Below are positions 1-12,424 of a stretch of 64,000 bases of DNA, in pieces; position 1 is the stretch's first letter, and the number at the start of each line of letters is the position of its first letter. The stretch is from Ischnura elegans (taxonomy: Eukaryota > Arthropoda > Insecta > Odonata > Coenagrionidae). The position numbers and the translations under genes are program-made. The notes beneath the pieces are model-generated. The model had not been told where the DNA came from, made no database searches, and was given only the letters and a program-made list of their open reading frames with translations. The DNA lies in contig NC_060248.1 of the NCBI RefSeq assembly GCF_921293095.1, forward strand, positions 133,312,972-133,376,971. Reading direction: 5' to 3'.

Positions 1-1202
1 GTTCTGGCAGTGCTTGGCTCGAAAAATATCGTCATATCCTTAGGATTTATGAGGAATATAAAGGTAGAAATGTAAGTGCATCCTGTGAGAATTTTATTTC
101 AAAAACTGAGAGATTTTCCATTTTATGGTGACTATTTTAGGAGATTAAGTATTGAACAGGATGGGAACAGTTGAAAATGATTCAAGCAAATTTTGAGGCA
201 GGAAATTTTTATCGCCAGCCCTTTAAAAATATATGGAACATTTTTTAAGTTAACAAAACTATTTTTAAGTTGCATAATGAATCAGGATTTCCATATAACC
301 TCCTGTGTGTGGCAAAAAGCTTTAATATTATATTTATTACGGTAAAATTGTCATTTATTTAGCGATCCGTCACCAAATATTTGCATTTCTCCACATTTTC
401 AACTTGAAATAAACTCGCTGTCCAACTTCCTATGGCTAAATTATTCTTTGTCCATTGTTCTCACTTGAATTTGTAATAATGTAGGAGTAAATTTATCACT
501 TTCAGAGAGGAATGTTGCAACGGCAGATTCATATTACTCGTTGGAATCACCAGGAAGTTGAACCATCGAAATCCTGATTTTTTAGAACGTACTGTATAAT
601 CCTGTGGCCTTTGTTCTCAAGGCACGGTGAGGCTTCGCCGTTTATACAACCCATTTAATGTTCCGTTGGGAATAGCTGTGGTGGAAAAGAAAAAAAACAC
701 ATTGGGCTAGTTCGCAAAGTTTATTATTTTCAAAAGTCCACTATTTAGAAATGTGTTATTCAAAGTAATGCTTGATAGATATTCTTTCAATTAGAGGTAG
801 GAGTTAACAAAAAATCACAAATATTTACTGATTATACTAATATTTTATATTTTTTTCGTCATTTTTGGGTGATAAAAAAAACAAAATTTCTCGCAGATTT
901 GATATTTCCGCCCATGCAACATTCCTAAGTAGGTTGCGTGCAGCCCAGTTCACTGTCTCCCTAGCAATAAAATGTTTAATCTCACGACTGCTCAAGAGTC
1001 TTGCGGTTTTGAAACCACTCTAGTGGTCACCCAGAATGGAAGAAATGGTTATGCTATGTTATGACTCATGAAAACGACCGCAGCTATTTCTCACACGTTC
1101 TTATGGTGCTTCTAGATGCAAACATCAGGAGAGATTACTCTCGTTCTGAGTTGTCCGGTTGATAACATTTAGGTGCCATCAGATATTGCAACGTAAAGGA
1201 GA
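1..1202. other. No recognised feature
   Basis: AT-rich non-coding DNA. I see no long open frame, RNA gene or paired repeat ends in this stretch. Confidence 0.5.
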
Positions 1203-1213
1203 GCAATGAGTTA

Positions 1214-1536
1214 GGGGCGTACCAAGGATCATAACTAAGGGGGGGCATGCAATGATCTAAGGGAGGGGGCAAGCCAAGTTGTGACATTTTAGCATGGAAA
1301 AGGTAATGAAACCAACATTTTTAAAAAATTGTAACAGCGCCTTATTAGTTTATTTCCTTAAAAAAGTTTTATTTTAGTTACATATCTCATACATATTATT
1401 TTTCGTGGCTTTCAAGAAAATTTGTAGAATACTTTCGTTTCCATTCAGTACTGATTTTGCTTAAAGAATTTTGCGATTTTTGCTTCGAGAGAGGGGGCAG
1501 CTGCCCCCCTCCTAGCCCCTCGCTGGGTACAACAAT
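1214..1536. mobile_element. Short G/C-run element, hAT-like non-autonomous
   Basis: A 323-bp insert lies between exact 11-bp direct repeats GCAATGAGTTA (1203-1213 and 1537-1547), read as a target duplication that may be longer than the true 8 bp because of chance flanking matches. The left end starts GGGGCGTACC. The interior holds G-runs on the left and C-runs on the right. It resembles the 49006-49205 element in style. The right terminus is decayed, so the hAT assignment rests on the repeat length and the GGGGCG start. No coding capacity. Confidence 0.6.
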
Positions 1537-1647
1537 GCAATGAGTTATAAAAATAAGGTCGTATAGTATATTCGTATGCATAGATGTTCAACTTTTGTGT
1601 GACGGCTAGCTTTCTTCGACGTTGTCGGTATTGTGAGTCATAAACAT

Positions 1648-2830
1648 TAGGGATTTGCGAGTACTCGAAAATTCGAGTCGATAACGTCTAAGTTTTTAAA
1701 GTCGATAAGTCGAGAGTTTCAGCGTGCTGTATACGCAGCAGTCATCCAATGTATTAGTCGACGTGGACGCCGAATACCTTTTCATCGACCTGGGTAGCCG
1801 ACCATCTTCCGACCCGGCGGCGTATTCTGAGTTATCAGAGTGGACCGCTGCATTCCTTATACTTTCTAATGCAATACTTTTATGCCCGACCCTACTTTCT
1901 TTATTCAAACGCTGAGAGAATACGTAAAAATCGTTAAGATTTCTATGAAAAAAATGCAACTTTTAGGTTTTAGCGGACAGTGCTGGTGGAATTTCAAAAA
2001 GTCCCATCTTTTAGTCTTTTTAGTACTATGTTCGTCCAATGCTAGCTTTCGTTTATATCTTTGTTGCGTTAAGCTTCCTTCTTGAACTTACAAAATAAGA
2101 GTTGCTAAGGCTGATTAAATGAAGTGAGATATAAAGAATTCTTTCGTTCTACAAAGCTAAAGCGAAGTTAAATAGTCAGTTGGCTTCGTCCAATTAAAGT
2201 CCATGAAGATTCAAGATCCATAAAAATTGTTGATATAATTTTTAATAAAATTTCTTACGGCTCTAAAATCTTTAAATTTGTCGAGAAAGTACTTGTCCAG
2301 CCACACAGATTTGTTACGAAAGTCCATTATCCGCAGGCACTAATACTGTAACATGGATACGTCAAAACCTGCGGTCTGAGCATGTACAACAATTGGTTTT
2401 TCTGCAGGAGAATTTGAAATGATCAAATTTTATATGATTCATTTACCTAAACGTGATCTTTATTATAAATGTGCAAATATCTTTACTCAGGGCTCATCCG
2501 ATCAGTTTGGATACTTATATTTATTAAATTGAATACATATCACAAAAGGATAATTCATTCCAATTATGCTCATGGAAAATTTTTAAGAGATATTAATTTT
2601 AATTCATCTCCAAATTCTGATACAATAACCATCAACGTCCCTCATAATCTCTTCCATAGTCATCAAGCTAAGTATTCACAGTAGAAAGTTAATAATGGTA
2701 TTGGAAAAGTGAGAATATCTTGGCGAATACATTGTTGTATTGTTATCCAGGAATTGCAATACACGACTCGGTACTCACGAGTAGTTTTCAACTCGACTCG
2801 AGATCAAAAAGCACTTCTCGCATATGCCTA
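1648..2830. mobile_element. hAT-like DNA transposon, non-autonomous
   Basis: The ends are inverted repeats: the left begins TAGGGATTTGCGAG, and the right end read in reverse begins TAGGCATATGCGAG. Both are followed within 40 bp by an ACTCGA-rich stretch. Flanking 8-mers ATAAACAT (1640-1647) and ATAAAAAT (2831-2838) match at 7 of 8 positions, which fits an old hAT target duplication. The 1183-bp interior has only short open frames (for example 1696-1959 on the minus strand, serine-rich) with no transposase motif I recognise, so it was probably mobilised in trans. Confidence 0.7.
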
Positions 2831-2838
2831 ATAAAAAT

Positions 2839-4150
2839 GCATTCCGCCGTGGCGAAAAAAGCCATAAGGTAAAATATGACTTTTACATTCATCCTCAAAA
2901 TCTCTTTAACTATCTATTATCTAAATGTTCGCTCTTATTCTAATACCTATTTCATTTATAGGTAACTAAGTCATGAACTGTAAATAGCAACGGAAAAATG
3001 CACTCGAAAGCCTCGACTGCGCCTCAACAGGATTCTGTCAAGGAAGAGATGTGGAAAGCGGAGGTTAGAGGTTTCTCAGCACCGTTGGCTGAGGAATGAG
3101 ATTTCCGAAGGAATATACACAAGGGGTCGGAGTGCTGATTTTATGGCGGGCTCCGAGACTCTTTGAGGACAATGGGTGCGTTTATGGCATCGGAAAAAAT
3201 GTTCAAATACGGTTCCCATGATGCTGCGGCCGTGTGCTTCCGCATTCTTACGCTAGGAGGAGACACATCCGTAGCCGCACCGACCCCTTACATCCCCCGG
3301 CTCTCATTTTAGGCCAAAGTACTGTCTAAATAATCTATCTGGCAATTCTATTACTCGCATAACTGTAGCTGTAGCAATCGACGGTTAAATTTTCTGTGTC
3401 CCTCCGCAACTTCTGCTTTGATCAACAGCTGGTCAGGGAAAATTTTGACGAGTCGGTCAAGATGAATTAATAGGAGAAGGGCGATGAGTTATTTCAAACT
3501 CATGCTGCAACGTCAGATACTCCACCATTCTAACACTAACGAACTCCCTGCACTGCTAACAGGAAAATCTCTCTTACAATTAGTGACGCCTCCGCTCTCA
3601 TTTAATGGCTATGAGAAAAAGGTAGTCGAAAAGATTTTACCAAACCTGGAGTAATTTTCTGGACCTTTTGGCGTGAGCTATCTTAAGTTGCAAAAAAACT
3701 GATTTTTTTCATTTTTCACGACGAAAATCTGTTTCCCAAGAGAATGTACAGCCCAATAGAATTCCAATATTTTACACAAAAATAAATCACCTCAAAAAAT
3801 GGATAAATCAAAAATGTGTTTAACTGTCGATATCGTCATCTTGCCCCGTGGTCCTCCACCCATCAGCAATCGCAATCATGGTTAGGTGTATTTCTCCAAT
3901 TTGCATTTAACCATGTTTTATGGTGCCCCCATTACCTATGATAGTTAATATATCTTAATTAGTCTCGCCGTGACGGATACGTCTGAAACACGTGCGGTAA
4001 CTGAAAGCGAATCATTCAAAGCATTGGGTAAAAGAGGAAAGAATCGTTCAACATCACCCGCGAAATACCAAAAATACACGTACTCTTGTATTACGCTTTC
4101 GATGAAAGAAAAACTGGCAACAGACCACGGGGAGATCTCCGCTATCTCGT
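2839..4150. other. No recognised gene
   Basis: Mixed-composition non-coding DNA. The only open frame of note (3970-4152 plus, 60 codons) has no recognisable domain and runs into the dispersed repeat that starts at 4151, so I do not call it a gene. Confidence 0.4.
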
Positions 4151-4383
4151 AAAACTGTAATCAAAAGTTATTAGTTCTGTGAAAAAGCACTGCATTTGGC
4201 TTTTATGAATTCTGCAAGTTCTCATAAAATGCATAATTATCGATAATTTGCATGTTTCGGTCCAAAAATCTCATTTTTATTACCTAAGGTTTGCGATTAA
4301 AGTGCAACCGAAATTTTTTTTAAATTACTAAAAATGTTTCATTGTTTTTCTTAATTTGTGTAGCCATATTACAACTTAAGTGC
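4151..4383 (+). repeat. Dispersed repeat family D, copy 1
   Basis: About 230 bp that recurs in the same orientation at 6943-7170. I estimate roughly 85 per cent identity by eye. Shared landmarks are TTAGTTCTGTGA, CATAAAATGCATAATTATCG and CTTAATTTGTGTA. There is no open frame. It is an unclassified mobile repeat. Confidence 0.75.
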
Positions 4384-4717
4384 ATATTCTTCCGCAGGCA
4401 AAGCGTGCGATTCAAGTGTTAACCCTATTGAAGTATCCGTTGTGCACTCAAGCGAAGAGGTTTTTCATTCCACATCTTGTGGAGGCCCGCAACTAGATGA
4501 TAAGTGTCATTTTTAGCATTTGGTTCATTAAAATAACTTAATTGTGGCCATTCTAATCTCAATCAAATCTATTACCAGTGATCGTGTTAGTGGCCTCCCC
4601 TAGCGATTGTCCCGCCGCGCCGTGGCAGTCTCCGCCGCCGATGGCGGGAACCACAGACGATGGCACGGCCGAACAAGCTATATAAAAATCGGTGTCACCA
4701 GAGTGAGCACGATACTA

Positions 4718-5340
4718 GAAACTTACAATCTACGAGGGACGTATTTTTTCAACCTCCGATGGGTCATGAGCAGAAGACCAAGTGAATGATTAAAAATTAT
4801 TTCAATGCTAAGTGTTGAGCACACACACATCCTTTCGACATAATCGCCTCGTCAATTGAGGTATTGGTCGTGCCTGTGGACAAGTTTTACTATACCCTCT
4901 TCAGAAGATGTTGACGTCAGTGACCTGCAATGAATTTTGCCTTAGTTCCGAAGCTCAAAGCCAGTTTGAAAACCCTTCCCTTCTCGCCACTTCTTCACTT
5001 CAGTGTTAAGATGGAAGTCACACGGCACTATGTCGACATTGTACGGCGGATGATCGAAAATGTCCCATTGAAATTTCTCAAGGAGCAGTTGGGCTGCATC
5101 AGTGCTGAGATGACGGTCGTTGTCATGGATCAGAACAGCATGTCTCCTCTTTTTCTTTGAATGGGAATGGATGAGATTGCTAATAACCTTAAATTAACAA
5201 CTTAAGATCAGAAATGACTTGAGCGTGTAGTGCGGAGCACGCGCAGTTGCCCTATCTGCGCATTATCCTCCTGTCGCTAGTATGGTGTTTTTGCTGAGCT
5301 AGTGGAGGTTGAAACAAACGTCCCTCGTAGAAGCTTAGTG
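4718..5340 (-). mobile_element. Mariner-like element, internally reduced
   Basis: TIRs share CTACGAGGGACGT followed by TTTCAACCTCC, at 4730-4760 and reversed at 5302-5331. TA dinucleotides lie outside both ends (4716-4717, 5341-5342), as expected for Tc1/mariner target duplication. At 623 bp it is about half of a full mariner (around 1.3 kb). It keeps only the C-terminal part of a transposase on the minus strand. Orientation is taken from that fragment. Confidence 0.85.
4942..5145 (-). pseudogene. Mariner transposase C-terminal fragment
   Basis: An open minus-strand frame of 67 codons plus stop reads like the catalytic C-terminal third of a mariner transposase. It contains IHDNDR (family: HDNARPH, second catalytic Asp) and, after an LLEKFQWDIFDHPPY segment, VDIVPCDFHL (family: SPDLAPSDYHLF, third catalytic Asp). 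Changes from the family consensus include R-H-L for RPH, N for the S of YSPD, and C for S before the last Asp. The N-terminal helix-turn-helix and first catalytic Asp are absent from the element, so it cannot encode an active enzyme. Confidence 0.85.
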
Positions 5341-5416
5341 TAATAGCATGGCCTCAGAGGTTTGGCAGAACTCGGTTGAAATATCTAATTTTTCTCTACA
5401 AACTTGTAAAATATGC

Positions 5417-5735
5417 TTGATAGCAGGCTCCACCATTTTGTTATGCATGTAAGGTCAATAAATCTTTTAAAAAAACTACCATATGGAAGAGAAATAATTT
5501 TACACAAAAACGGCGCGATAGTTATTTTACGCAGCAATTCGTTAAACTACAGCAAGAGTTAAATTTGGTAGTTAACAGAAAAAATCGTGGATGGTCGTTT
5601 TACGCGAAATTTATTCAACTTTGACCTCATAAATATTACTAACACGCGGAAGAGGAAATAATATATCAGTAAATTTATGCAAAAGTTAGTTGAGAATGTT
5701 AATGCGAAGTTTCAACTTCCTATCTAATAAAAATC
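5417..5735 (+). repeat. Dispersed repeat family E, copy 1
   Basis: About 320 bp that is alignable by eye with 18362-18690 in the same orientation. Shared landmarks are CAGGCTCC-CCATTTTGTTAT at the start, a GGTCGT followed by TTT-CGC-AAATT in the middle, and GTTTCAACTTCCTA near the end. No open frame and no clear TIRs. Unclassified. Confidence 0.7.
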
Positions 5736-6031
5736 ATTCTATCCTCCTCGGTGGTGTTAGGCTTATAATAATGAGCATTTGGTTTATATTAAGAGACCTT
5801 TTCTACTAAATCCATAGGTATATAAGTATTGCTTTGTGGTGTCTTCACCCAAGTGGCGCTAGATCAACAGTATATATGGATCATTTGAGTAAATCGACTT
5901 CTAGAATTTCCCAGTGAGGAAAAAAATTGATTTCTTGATGTAAAACGAGTAAAATATGGCGGAATACGCGATACTTAGTTTGCCGGATATTAATTTTATT
6001 TCAAAGAGAAACTGTTTAACATAATGATAAC

Positions 6032-6859
6032 CAGGGCTGGATTTACCGCAAGGCAAAATAAGCATTAGGCGTGCTTAGGGGCGTCGCAGTCCAAGGGGCG
6101 CCATCTGTTAGGCAACCGGCAATGATCTGTACTGGAGTCGCCTCGAAGGGCACCGCCGTCAGCAGGCGTATTATGTGAGTTCCGTCTGCCTGCAGGTGCC
6201 CTCTTTGCTATGGCTTTAAATGTGCTAACTTAGGGTTATAGCAGAACTATAACTGCGATACCACAATTAATGAATTTGCCGAAAAGATGACAAGAAGGAA
6301 GCTTTTAAAGAAGTTCTCGTGTGCTTGAGGCAGGCCCCGTTATGTCTTCATTCAAGTTTTTTTTATCTGCACTCTAATTTCTCTAGAAGATATTGCATAA
6401 AGATATGCAGTACGCCGTATTTGTATTTTTGAGGCTTTGTTCAATTTAAAATGTCGTCAGAACCACTGCTCTTCATGCGTTTTAACATTAGTTTATTTAT
6501 ATTACATCTCGTGCTACCACAGTTCATTCAGTTACAGTAGTACGTAAAGTTTTTATTTTTGAAGTTACTCTTCTTTTTTGTTTTTGGAATTAAGGCTAGA
6601 CATTATTTTTGGAAAGGGTATTCATAAATTGTTATAGTTGCATAAAAGTTAAACTGTTTCATATATAGTTTTACTCCAATCTGTTTTCATTGAATTTTCT
6701 ATGTTTCCCCTGCGTAAAAATTCAAGCATAAACTCACGCTGTTAGCCATATATCTGTTTATTCCTTTTTTCGAACCTTACCTCATGCAAGGGGCTCAAGT
6801 GAAGAGGATCGCTCAATGGAGAGGTGCCTCTAGGGTAACTTAGGGTAAATCCGGGCCTG
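6032..6859. mobile_element. hAT-like non-autonomous element, 828 bp
   Basis: The left end begins CAGGGCTGGATTTACC. The right end read in reverse begins CAGGCCCGGATTTACC. Flanking 8-mers ATGATAAC (6024-6031) and ATGATATC (6860-6867) differ at one position, a hAT-type target duplication. The CAG-initial TIR is also typical of hAT. The interior has no transposase, so this is a non-autonomous copy. Both TIRs and the duplication are well preserved, so it is only moderately old. Confidence 0.85.
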
Positions 6860-6942
6860 ATGATATCTGCGTGGAGTGTTAGTGACGAAAAATACAGATC
6901 TTATCTCCCAAGGTATTGAAACATGAATTTTTATCAGATAAA

Positions 6943-7170
6943 CTGTGATCAAAAGTCATTAGTTCTGTGATAAAAGCGCTGCATTTGGCTTCTATGAATT
7001 CTGAATGTTCTCATAAAATGCATAATTATCGATCATTTGCATGCTTCGGTCCAAAACTCTCTTTTTCATCATCTGAGGTTTGCAATTAAAGTGTAACCGA
7101 AATTTTGTAAGCATTACGAAAAACTTTTCACTGTATTTCTTAATTTGTGTATCCATATTGCAACTTAAAA
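6943..7170 (+). repeat. Dispersed repeat family D, copy 2
   Basis: Second copy of the repeat at 4151-4383, with the same orientation and boundaries within a few bases. It lies 80 bp right of the hAT-like element. The two copies do not flank a single element cleanly, because a mariner, repeat E and a hAT lie between them. I read them as independent insertions. Confidence 0.75.
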
Positions 7171-10100
7171 AATAAATTTAATGTAATAAGGCTTTATGGG
7201 ATGAGATGATCCAAGGCTTAAACGAGAAATGCAGAACTTAATCTAATATTGTTTCCCCTGCTTTCCATTTTCGAGATGACGCATTACAAACAGATGGCTC
7301 GCTTGGGTTTTCCTTTCGCCACTCGGTTGGCAATTCTTTTGATTCTCTTTTCTTTTGAGAACTTTGTCATAGTGATATTCGCTAGCGTAGAATTGATTGC
7401 AATCAAATGAATAGCAGTTGAGGATCGCAGATACTGATGGGCACTATGCGAGTAAGTCAGTTCAACTGTACGACTCAGCAGATTGAGCTGTGAGGCGAGA
7501 GAGTCGGTCGCGACTCCCTTCGCACACGACTCCCTCAGCGCACACTGTGCGTGTTGAAGTCGTGAGCGGTGGAAGTCGGACTCCATGCACACACGACTGC
7601 TTCCATATATTTTTTCTGTATGAGGCTCATCGCACGTTTGTCGGGTCAAAGGGAGCACATGGCACTTTACGCGGGTAGCCCACTGCTCACCTTTTCACGT
7701 CACTTGAAAGATTCTCCTGATTCATTTTCTGGGTATTACTCTAAAGAATCTCATATGACCTACACCGTTATAAGTTTTCCTGGATATCACACAATTACTC
7801 ATATCACTTCTTTTTTAACAGAGCGTGACCCGGGATTCAATGAATTATCATCATCTTCAGGCGCAAATTATGATTTTTTTATCTTATTATTTTTACCTAG
7901 TTACTAGATGATTTCTTTTTCTTTACCGTAATTCTCTCTCCTGCATTTTTCATTCATCGTGAAATAAAAAGGGTTGAAGATATTCATGTAAAAGTATTCG
8001 TCAACGGAAAATTTATGAAAATAATACGAGAAAAAATGAAATTTTCTTCTAACACAAACAACAAATATTAATCGAGGAAATTGATTATGATTTTCACAGA
8101 ATTTTTTAAATTGTCGTCATCTCTAAGCACAGGTGACGGAATACATTTTCCGTCTTCCATGAAAGGCATTATGTATCGGCAGAAGTAGTTCCTAAGTTAT
8201 ATCACCTGTTAAGAATTGTGACTGAGGAATGCGTGGTTGATTTGAAATCAATTTTTCAAAATGTGATCTCGGAAATGTAGCATTTTAAATGTTCGTTCAG
8301 AAATCTCCCTCTCACCACCTTCCCCTCCCTTCCACACCCCTCTTCCCCCCTCCCCTCAACCTAGAAGCGCTTTGCTGAGTACCCCTCTGGAGTGTACTGT
8401 GAGCGGTGAGGCAGCTCCACAAAAGTGTCGTTTATTCCATCACTAATCGAGGGTGTCTCCTGCAGAGTATTCTTCTCTGCGTTACTTATATGTGTTGCGC
8501 GGCATCGTCGTATCCCTTTCAACGAACTTCGAAAAGTTCTCCGAGTTCCGTCAATCGGTAAAGATGTTTTCCTTTCCACGTAGGTATTCAAAGTATGACG
8601 AGGAAAACTCAATTCCTGCAAAAAGCCCTTTTTCAATGATTTTCGGATTTCAACAGGTATTGTTTGATAATATGTTCCGCTGCTAAATAAGTATGAATGC
8701 GTATAATAAATCTAGGGTGCTATGTAGTTGATGATTAGGTTATCATATTTGGCTGCAACTTTCAAATAATACTCTGATAAAATGGGGATAATGTAGGATA
8801 CTTATTTACCATCATTAATTAATTTCTCTACTAATAAGTAGGTTACATGCTTTACCCCACATTAGGAAATGTGTTTGTTGGCAATACGTTTTATGTGTTG
8901 GGCAAGATTGAAATCAGTGGAACTGCAGCTCATTTCATAAAACCTTTCCAATCGACTAAGAAGGACGTAAGCAAATCCGAACAGAATTTCTGTTTGAAAT
9001 GAATGTATATCCATGCTTCATTAGAAATACAAATACTGAGTTAGAAACATAATAACAAATAATAATAACTTATAAGGACGATACCATACCGAATTCGCAG
9101 GCGACTCGATCAACAACATCATAATATTCCTATATTAACCAGCCGAGACATGAAGTATGCGAAAGCCTCCGTGCTCAAGTTATGATTATATATACGAATA
9201 AAAGACTAAAATACTGAGAAAGTGATTATTTTGAACACAATTCGTTCAATTGAGAAGCACATGACAGCAGCTCAGTGTTACAATTACGATAAATCGTCAA
9301 CATTATCGCCTTCAACAATTGAAGTATAGAGCAGCGTTTAAATCCCCCCATGCCCAAAATTTTTATATCCTTATCACAGCCGTATTTTATTTTAAAGTTT
9401 TTTACTTTTTAAATGTAGGTTAAATGGGTACCAAATGTTAAATTTGAGCGTTTTTTACTGCAATTTCTAATTTAAATGATCGTGCGACGGGAATCAAGCA
9501 CGTGCATAAAAAACACTCAATCTCACCAAATCACATATTCCACATACAATGAACAACATTCTCTCATTCAATCAAAATATAATACCCTCATTCACGCTAG
9601 ACCACATTCTAATGCATAAAAAACCTATCAATCATACCAAATCACAATCCCTCATAAACAATGAATCAAATTCACTAGTACACACTACATCGCTGTCATC
9701 ACAAAGGTACAAGAAGACAGATACATTCAAGACACACACTTTTCTCACAAAAACAAATCAAGCTCTTCAGACTGTATACCGCCTTTCTTCGTCTCTTGGA
9801 GGCTACGAACGTTGTTTAATCGTATTCACTTATGCACTTAAAAATGTGAATTTTAATGGAATCTTCAAATCTTAAAAATTAAATTCTTAAATATACCTAG
9901 CGGAAACTTCCGCTTTAATGAACATAATTGCGTTCTAGTAACGACTAAATTGGGCACTTCAAAATTTTAAGTAGCCTTTTTAGTATCGTTTCTGAAAGCA
10001 AGGCGCATGTTAATAATTCAACTTTAAATGAAAGAAAATTGTACCACTCTATAGAGTAAAAACGGAATTGGGGTAAATATAGGAAATGATGATTCAAGCG

Positions 10101-10199
10101 CATTAATTTTTTCTCATTTGTCTTCTAGGATAACGATCAAATGACGCAATGATATCATTATAATAATTGTAGGAACATGATACCTTGAGGACAAACTTT
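7171..10199. other. No recognised gene; polypyrimidine tract
   Basis: No exon or RNA gene is recognised. A C/T-rich tract lies at about 8300-8355. A minus-strand open frame of 124 codons at 7284-7658 overlaps a GTCG/CGAC-rich segment and has no domain I recognise. A 91-codon minus frame at 8361-8636 is likewise unrecognised. A short imperfect direct repeat (TGCATAAAAAAC followed by an ACCAAATCACA-type tail) occurs at about 9503 and 9611. Confidence 0.4.
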
Positions 10200-11140
10200 C
10201 CGAAGAAAATTATTTTGCATACATGGAGGGAGAATTTTGAGTGTACAAGCAACACACTGCCTGGGAACTACACGCAAAGAAGGAAAGATGTGCAATGGAG
10301 ACCAAACAAGAAGTGTACAGTTCAGCAAGACAGATGTTTAAAAAACATAGGATGAGATCTGGGTGAGATTTCAACAATGCATATTATGAGACGATAAATC
10401 CACCTTAAATTCAAAATTCAAAGATCTCAATGAGTGGAATATGGCAGACAGAAACACTATAGGAGTGAAAACTGACATTTCAAGAAACGGAATAGGACAA
10501 CAATGGAGAAGAAATTACTTAGATGTCAGCGGGAGATAGGTGTAGCAATGCTAAGAAAAGGACCACGGGGAAAAGCAAGATCACGAAGAAAAGTTTTCAA
10601 GAAGAAGAAATAAATCACGGATGAAGTATTATACGTCATTGAAGAAAGAAGAGAATGCTAGAAAGTGATCGCAACGGACAAAAACGCTTCTCTGTGAAAG
10701 TAAAGAACGTTATTTGTCGAAAAGCGTGTAAATTTATGGAAAGGAGTATGAAGGCCCTGTGCGAAGATGTATTAATTAACCTCTCCCATGGAAAACTGGA
10801 CACAGAACCTGGAATTGTTAGGAGCTATTTGAAGGATCGTAGCTCAGGATCCTAAGCTGAAAGTGGCAAGAATGGAAGTATCTTGATACAAAAAATACTC
10901 ATTTTAACTTAGTAATTTTAGTAATTAATTAGTAATAAGGTGGAAATTACTCCCGGAGGAGTAGAATGGAAGTAAAAATGATCGAAGGGGAAGGTAAAGT
11001 AGATAATAATGATAGGTAACATCTCAATAACGGAATTTGACGTAGTATTTTAAGACCTGCGAAAAAATCAGCCATCAGGAGAGGGAAATATTCCGGGTGA
11101 TCTAATGTAAAGTACAGGAGGGAGATTTTAACCCAGCTCT
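10200..11140 (+). mobile_element. Degraded RTE-like LINE copy
   Basis: A decayed copy of the LINE at 12425-14590. Around 10610-10860 the reading VIEERRE, then FVEK-R and ENW-Q corresponds to VLDLIEERRKYK, ICRKARKAR and GKVEAAYRIV of the better copy. Around 11030-11110 an ITEFDVVF-DLRK and SGEGNIPGDL stretch matches SQFDAAVRDLR and SGIDDIPAELI. Many stops and frame changes. The region upstream (10200-10600) may be the linker after the endonuclease. The copy ends before the reverse transcriptase catalytic motifs. Confidence 0.7.
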
Positions 11141-12040
11141 ACACGAAAAAAAATATTTGTGAATAACTGTCAATTATATTTACTTACACGATGTTGTAAA
11201 ATATGCTTAAACTTTGAAGAAAATAATAAATCTCTTGATTATTTTATACAAGTGTATAATGGTATCGAGAATTTCGATATTTCATATTTAAATTTCGGTA
11301 AAAATAACGACTTAAATTTTGTAATTGAAATGTGGTGAATATCACGGATATGATGATACATTTTACAATCACGTTTGCATGTTTGTTCACAAATATTGAA
11401 TGCTCTATATGTAGTTCGATGTGATTGATTACACAAATCGATTTGTATGACAAATATAATTCTAGAATACGGAGGATAAGTACAACTAAAGGGCTTATTT
11501 CTATTACGAAAATCACGTTTCATTGAGTGACTTAGTTATTTACCAGATTAAGTCTTCGAATCACAGCTTTTGTAAAGCCTTAGTTATCTAAAGTTTTCAT
11601 CTGATACTCACGAAATGATTTAATTTCACTTTATCATGGATATTAAAGCTTTAAAGGAGTTGTTTGTGTATTCCGACCGACACATTAAAACTTTAATTAG
11701 AGATATTCCTGAGGTATAAGCATTTGAGATCATGAGGAATTATCATTGGATAAAATTCGTCATGATAGATCAAATCATCCCGAGATCTAACCAAATACGA
11801 TGTAGAAAACTTACATCAGTGTAAAATGTCTGCAAGAAAAGCGTTGTTGCGCATTTCAGTAGTTGGTATAATTATTCAGAAAGTACCTATGTAATGGCAT
11901 CGTGCGTATCTTCTACTCTTGAGATTATAATTCTCACGAAGGGAAACTGCACTCACACATTTTCCGCAGCACGCGTAAAGGAAAACATTTAAATTATACA
12001 AATATTTAATGTTCCATAAGAGCCCAAACTTAACATTCTA
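11141..12040. other. No recognised feature
   Basis: AT-rich DNA with no convincing gene. Two overlapping minus-strand frames near 11239-11523 (94 and 90 codons) have no recognisable domain and look like chance openings. Confidence 0.4.
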
Positions 12041-12046
12041 TCACTT

Positions 12047-12395
12047 TTGACCAATGTACCCTCTCGAGTAGTCCCCGCCCGGAGATCCGAATGGGGGACT
12101 AGTTTACCTCCGGAATATTTTACCCGAGAGAATTCCATCATGTCATTATATAAATTGAGTGGAGTAGCTGCAACTCCTCGGGATGATAATGTGGTGGTTT
12201 CCCCTTGCCTTCCACATCGCAGTACTCCAGCCGTTAAAGTAAATGTTTCCACGCCCGTAGTGGAATGTGTATCGCTGTACCTACCAGTATGGTCTCCACT
12301 TTCGCACATGTGAAGAGGAGCTGCTGCCCTCTCCCCCGGGTGATGAGAGGCATAATTGTTGGCGGTCCCCAGTCGCCAAGTCACGGTGTATTCAC
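12047..12395. repeat. Possible conserved dispersed module
   Basis: A more GC-balanced 350-bp block that is open in both directions (12047-12313 plus, 11989-12384 minus). It includes CTCCGGAATATTTTACCC, GTAGCTGCAACTCCTCGG and GGTTTCCCCTTGCCTTCC. From memory this resembles sequences repeated across arthropod genomes, but I cannot name the family. It ends about 30 bp before the LINE copy, so it could be part of that insertion's target or an independent repeat. No protein domain is recognised in either frame. Confidence 0.35.
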
Positions 12396-12424
12396 AGGTT
12401 TAGTGTATCATTTAATTAGCATGA

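Noticed and set aside
4727-5336. Active mariner
   Set aside because: About half the usual length, with the N-terminal half of the transposase absent.
7284-7658. 124-codon minus-strand frame as a host gene
   Set aside because: No domain, no splice or start context, and overlapping open frames on the other strand in a GTCG-rich repeat-like stretch.
11239-11523. Two overlapping minus-strand frames of about 90 codons
   Set aside because: AT-rich sequence with cysteine/isoleucine-heavy chance translations in two frames at once.
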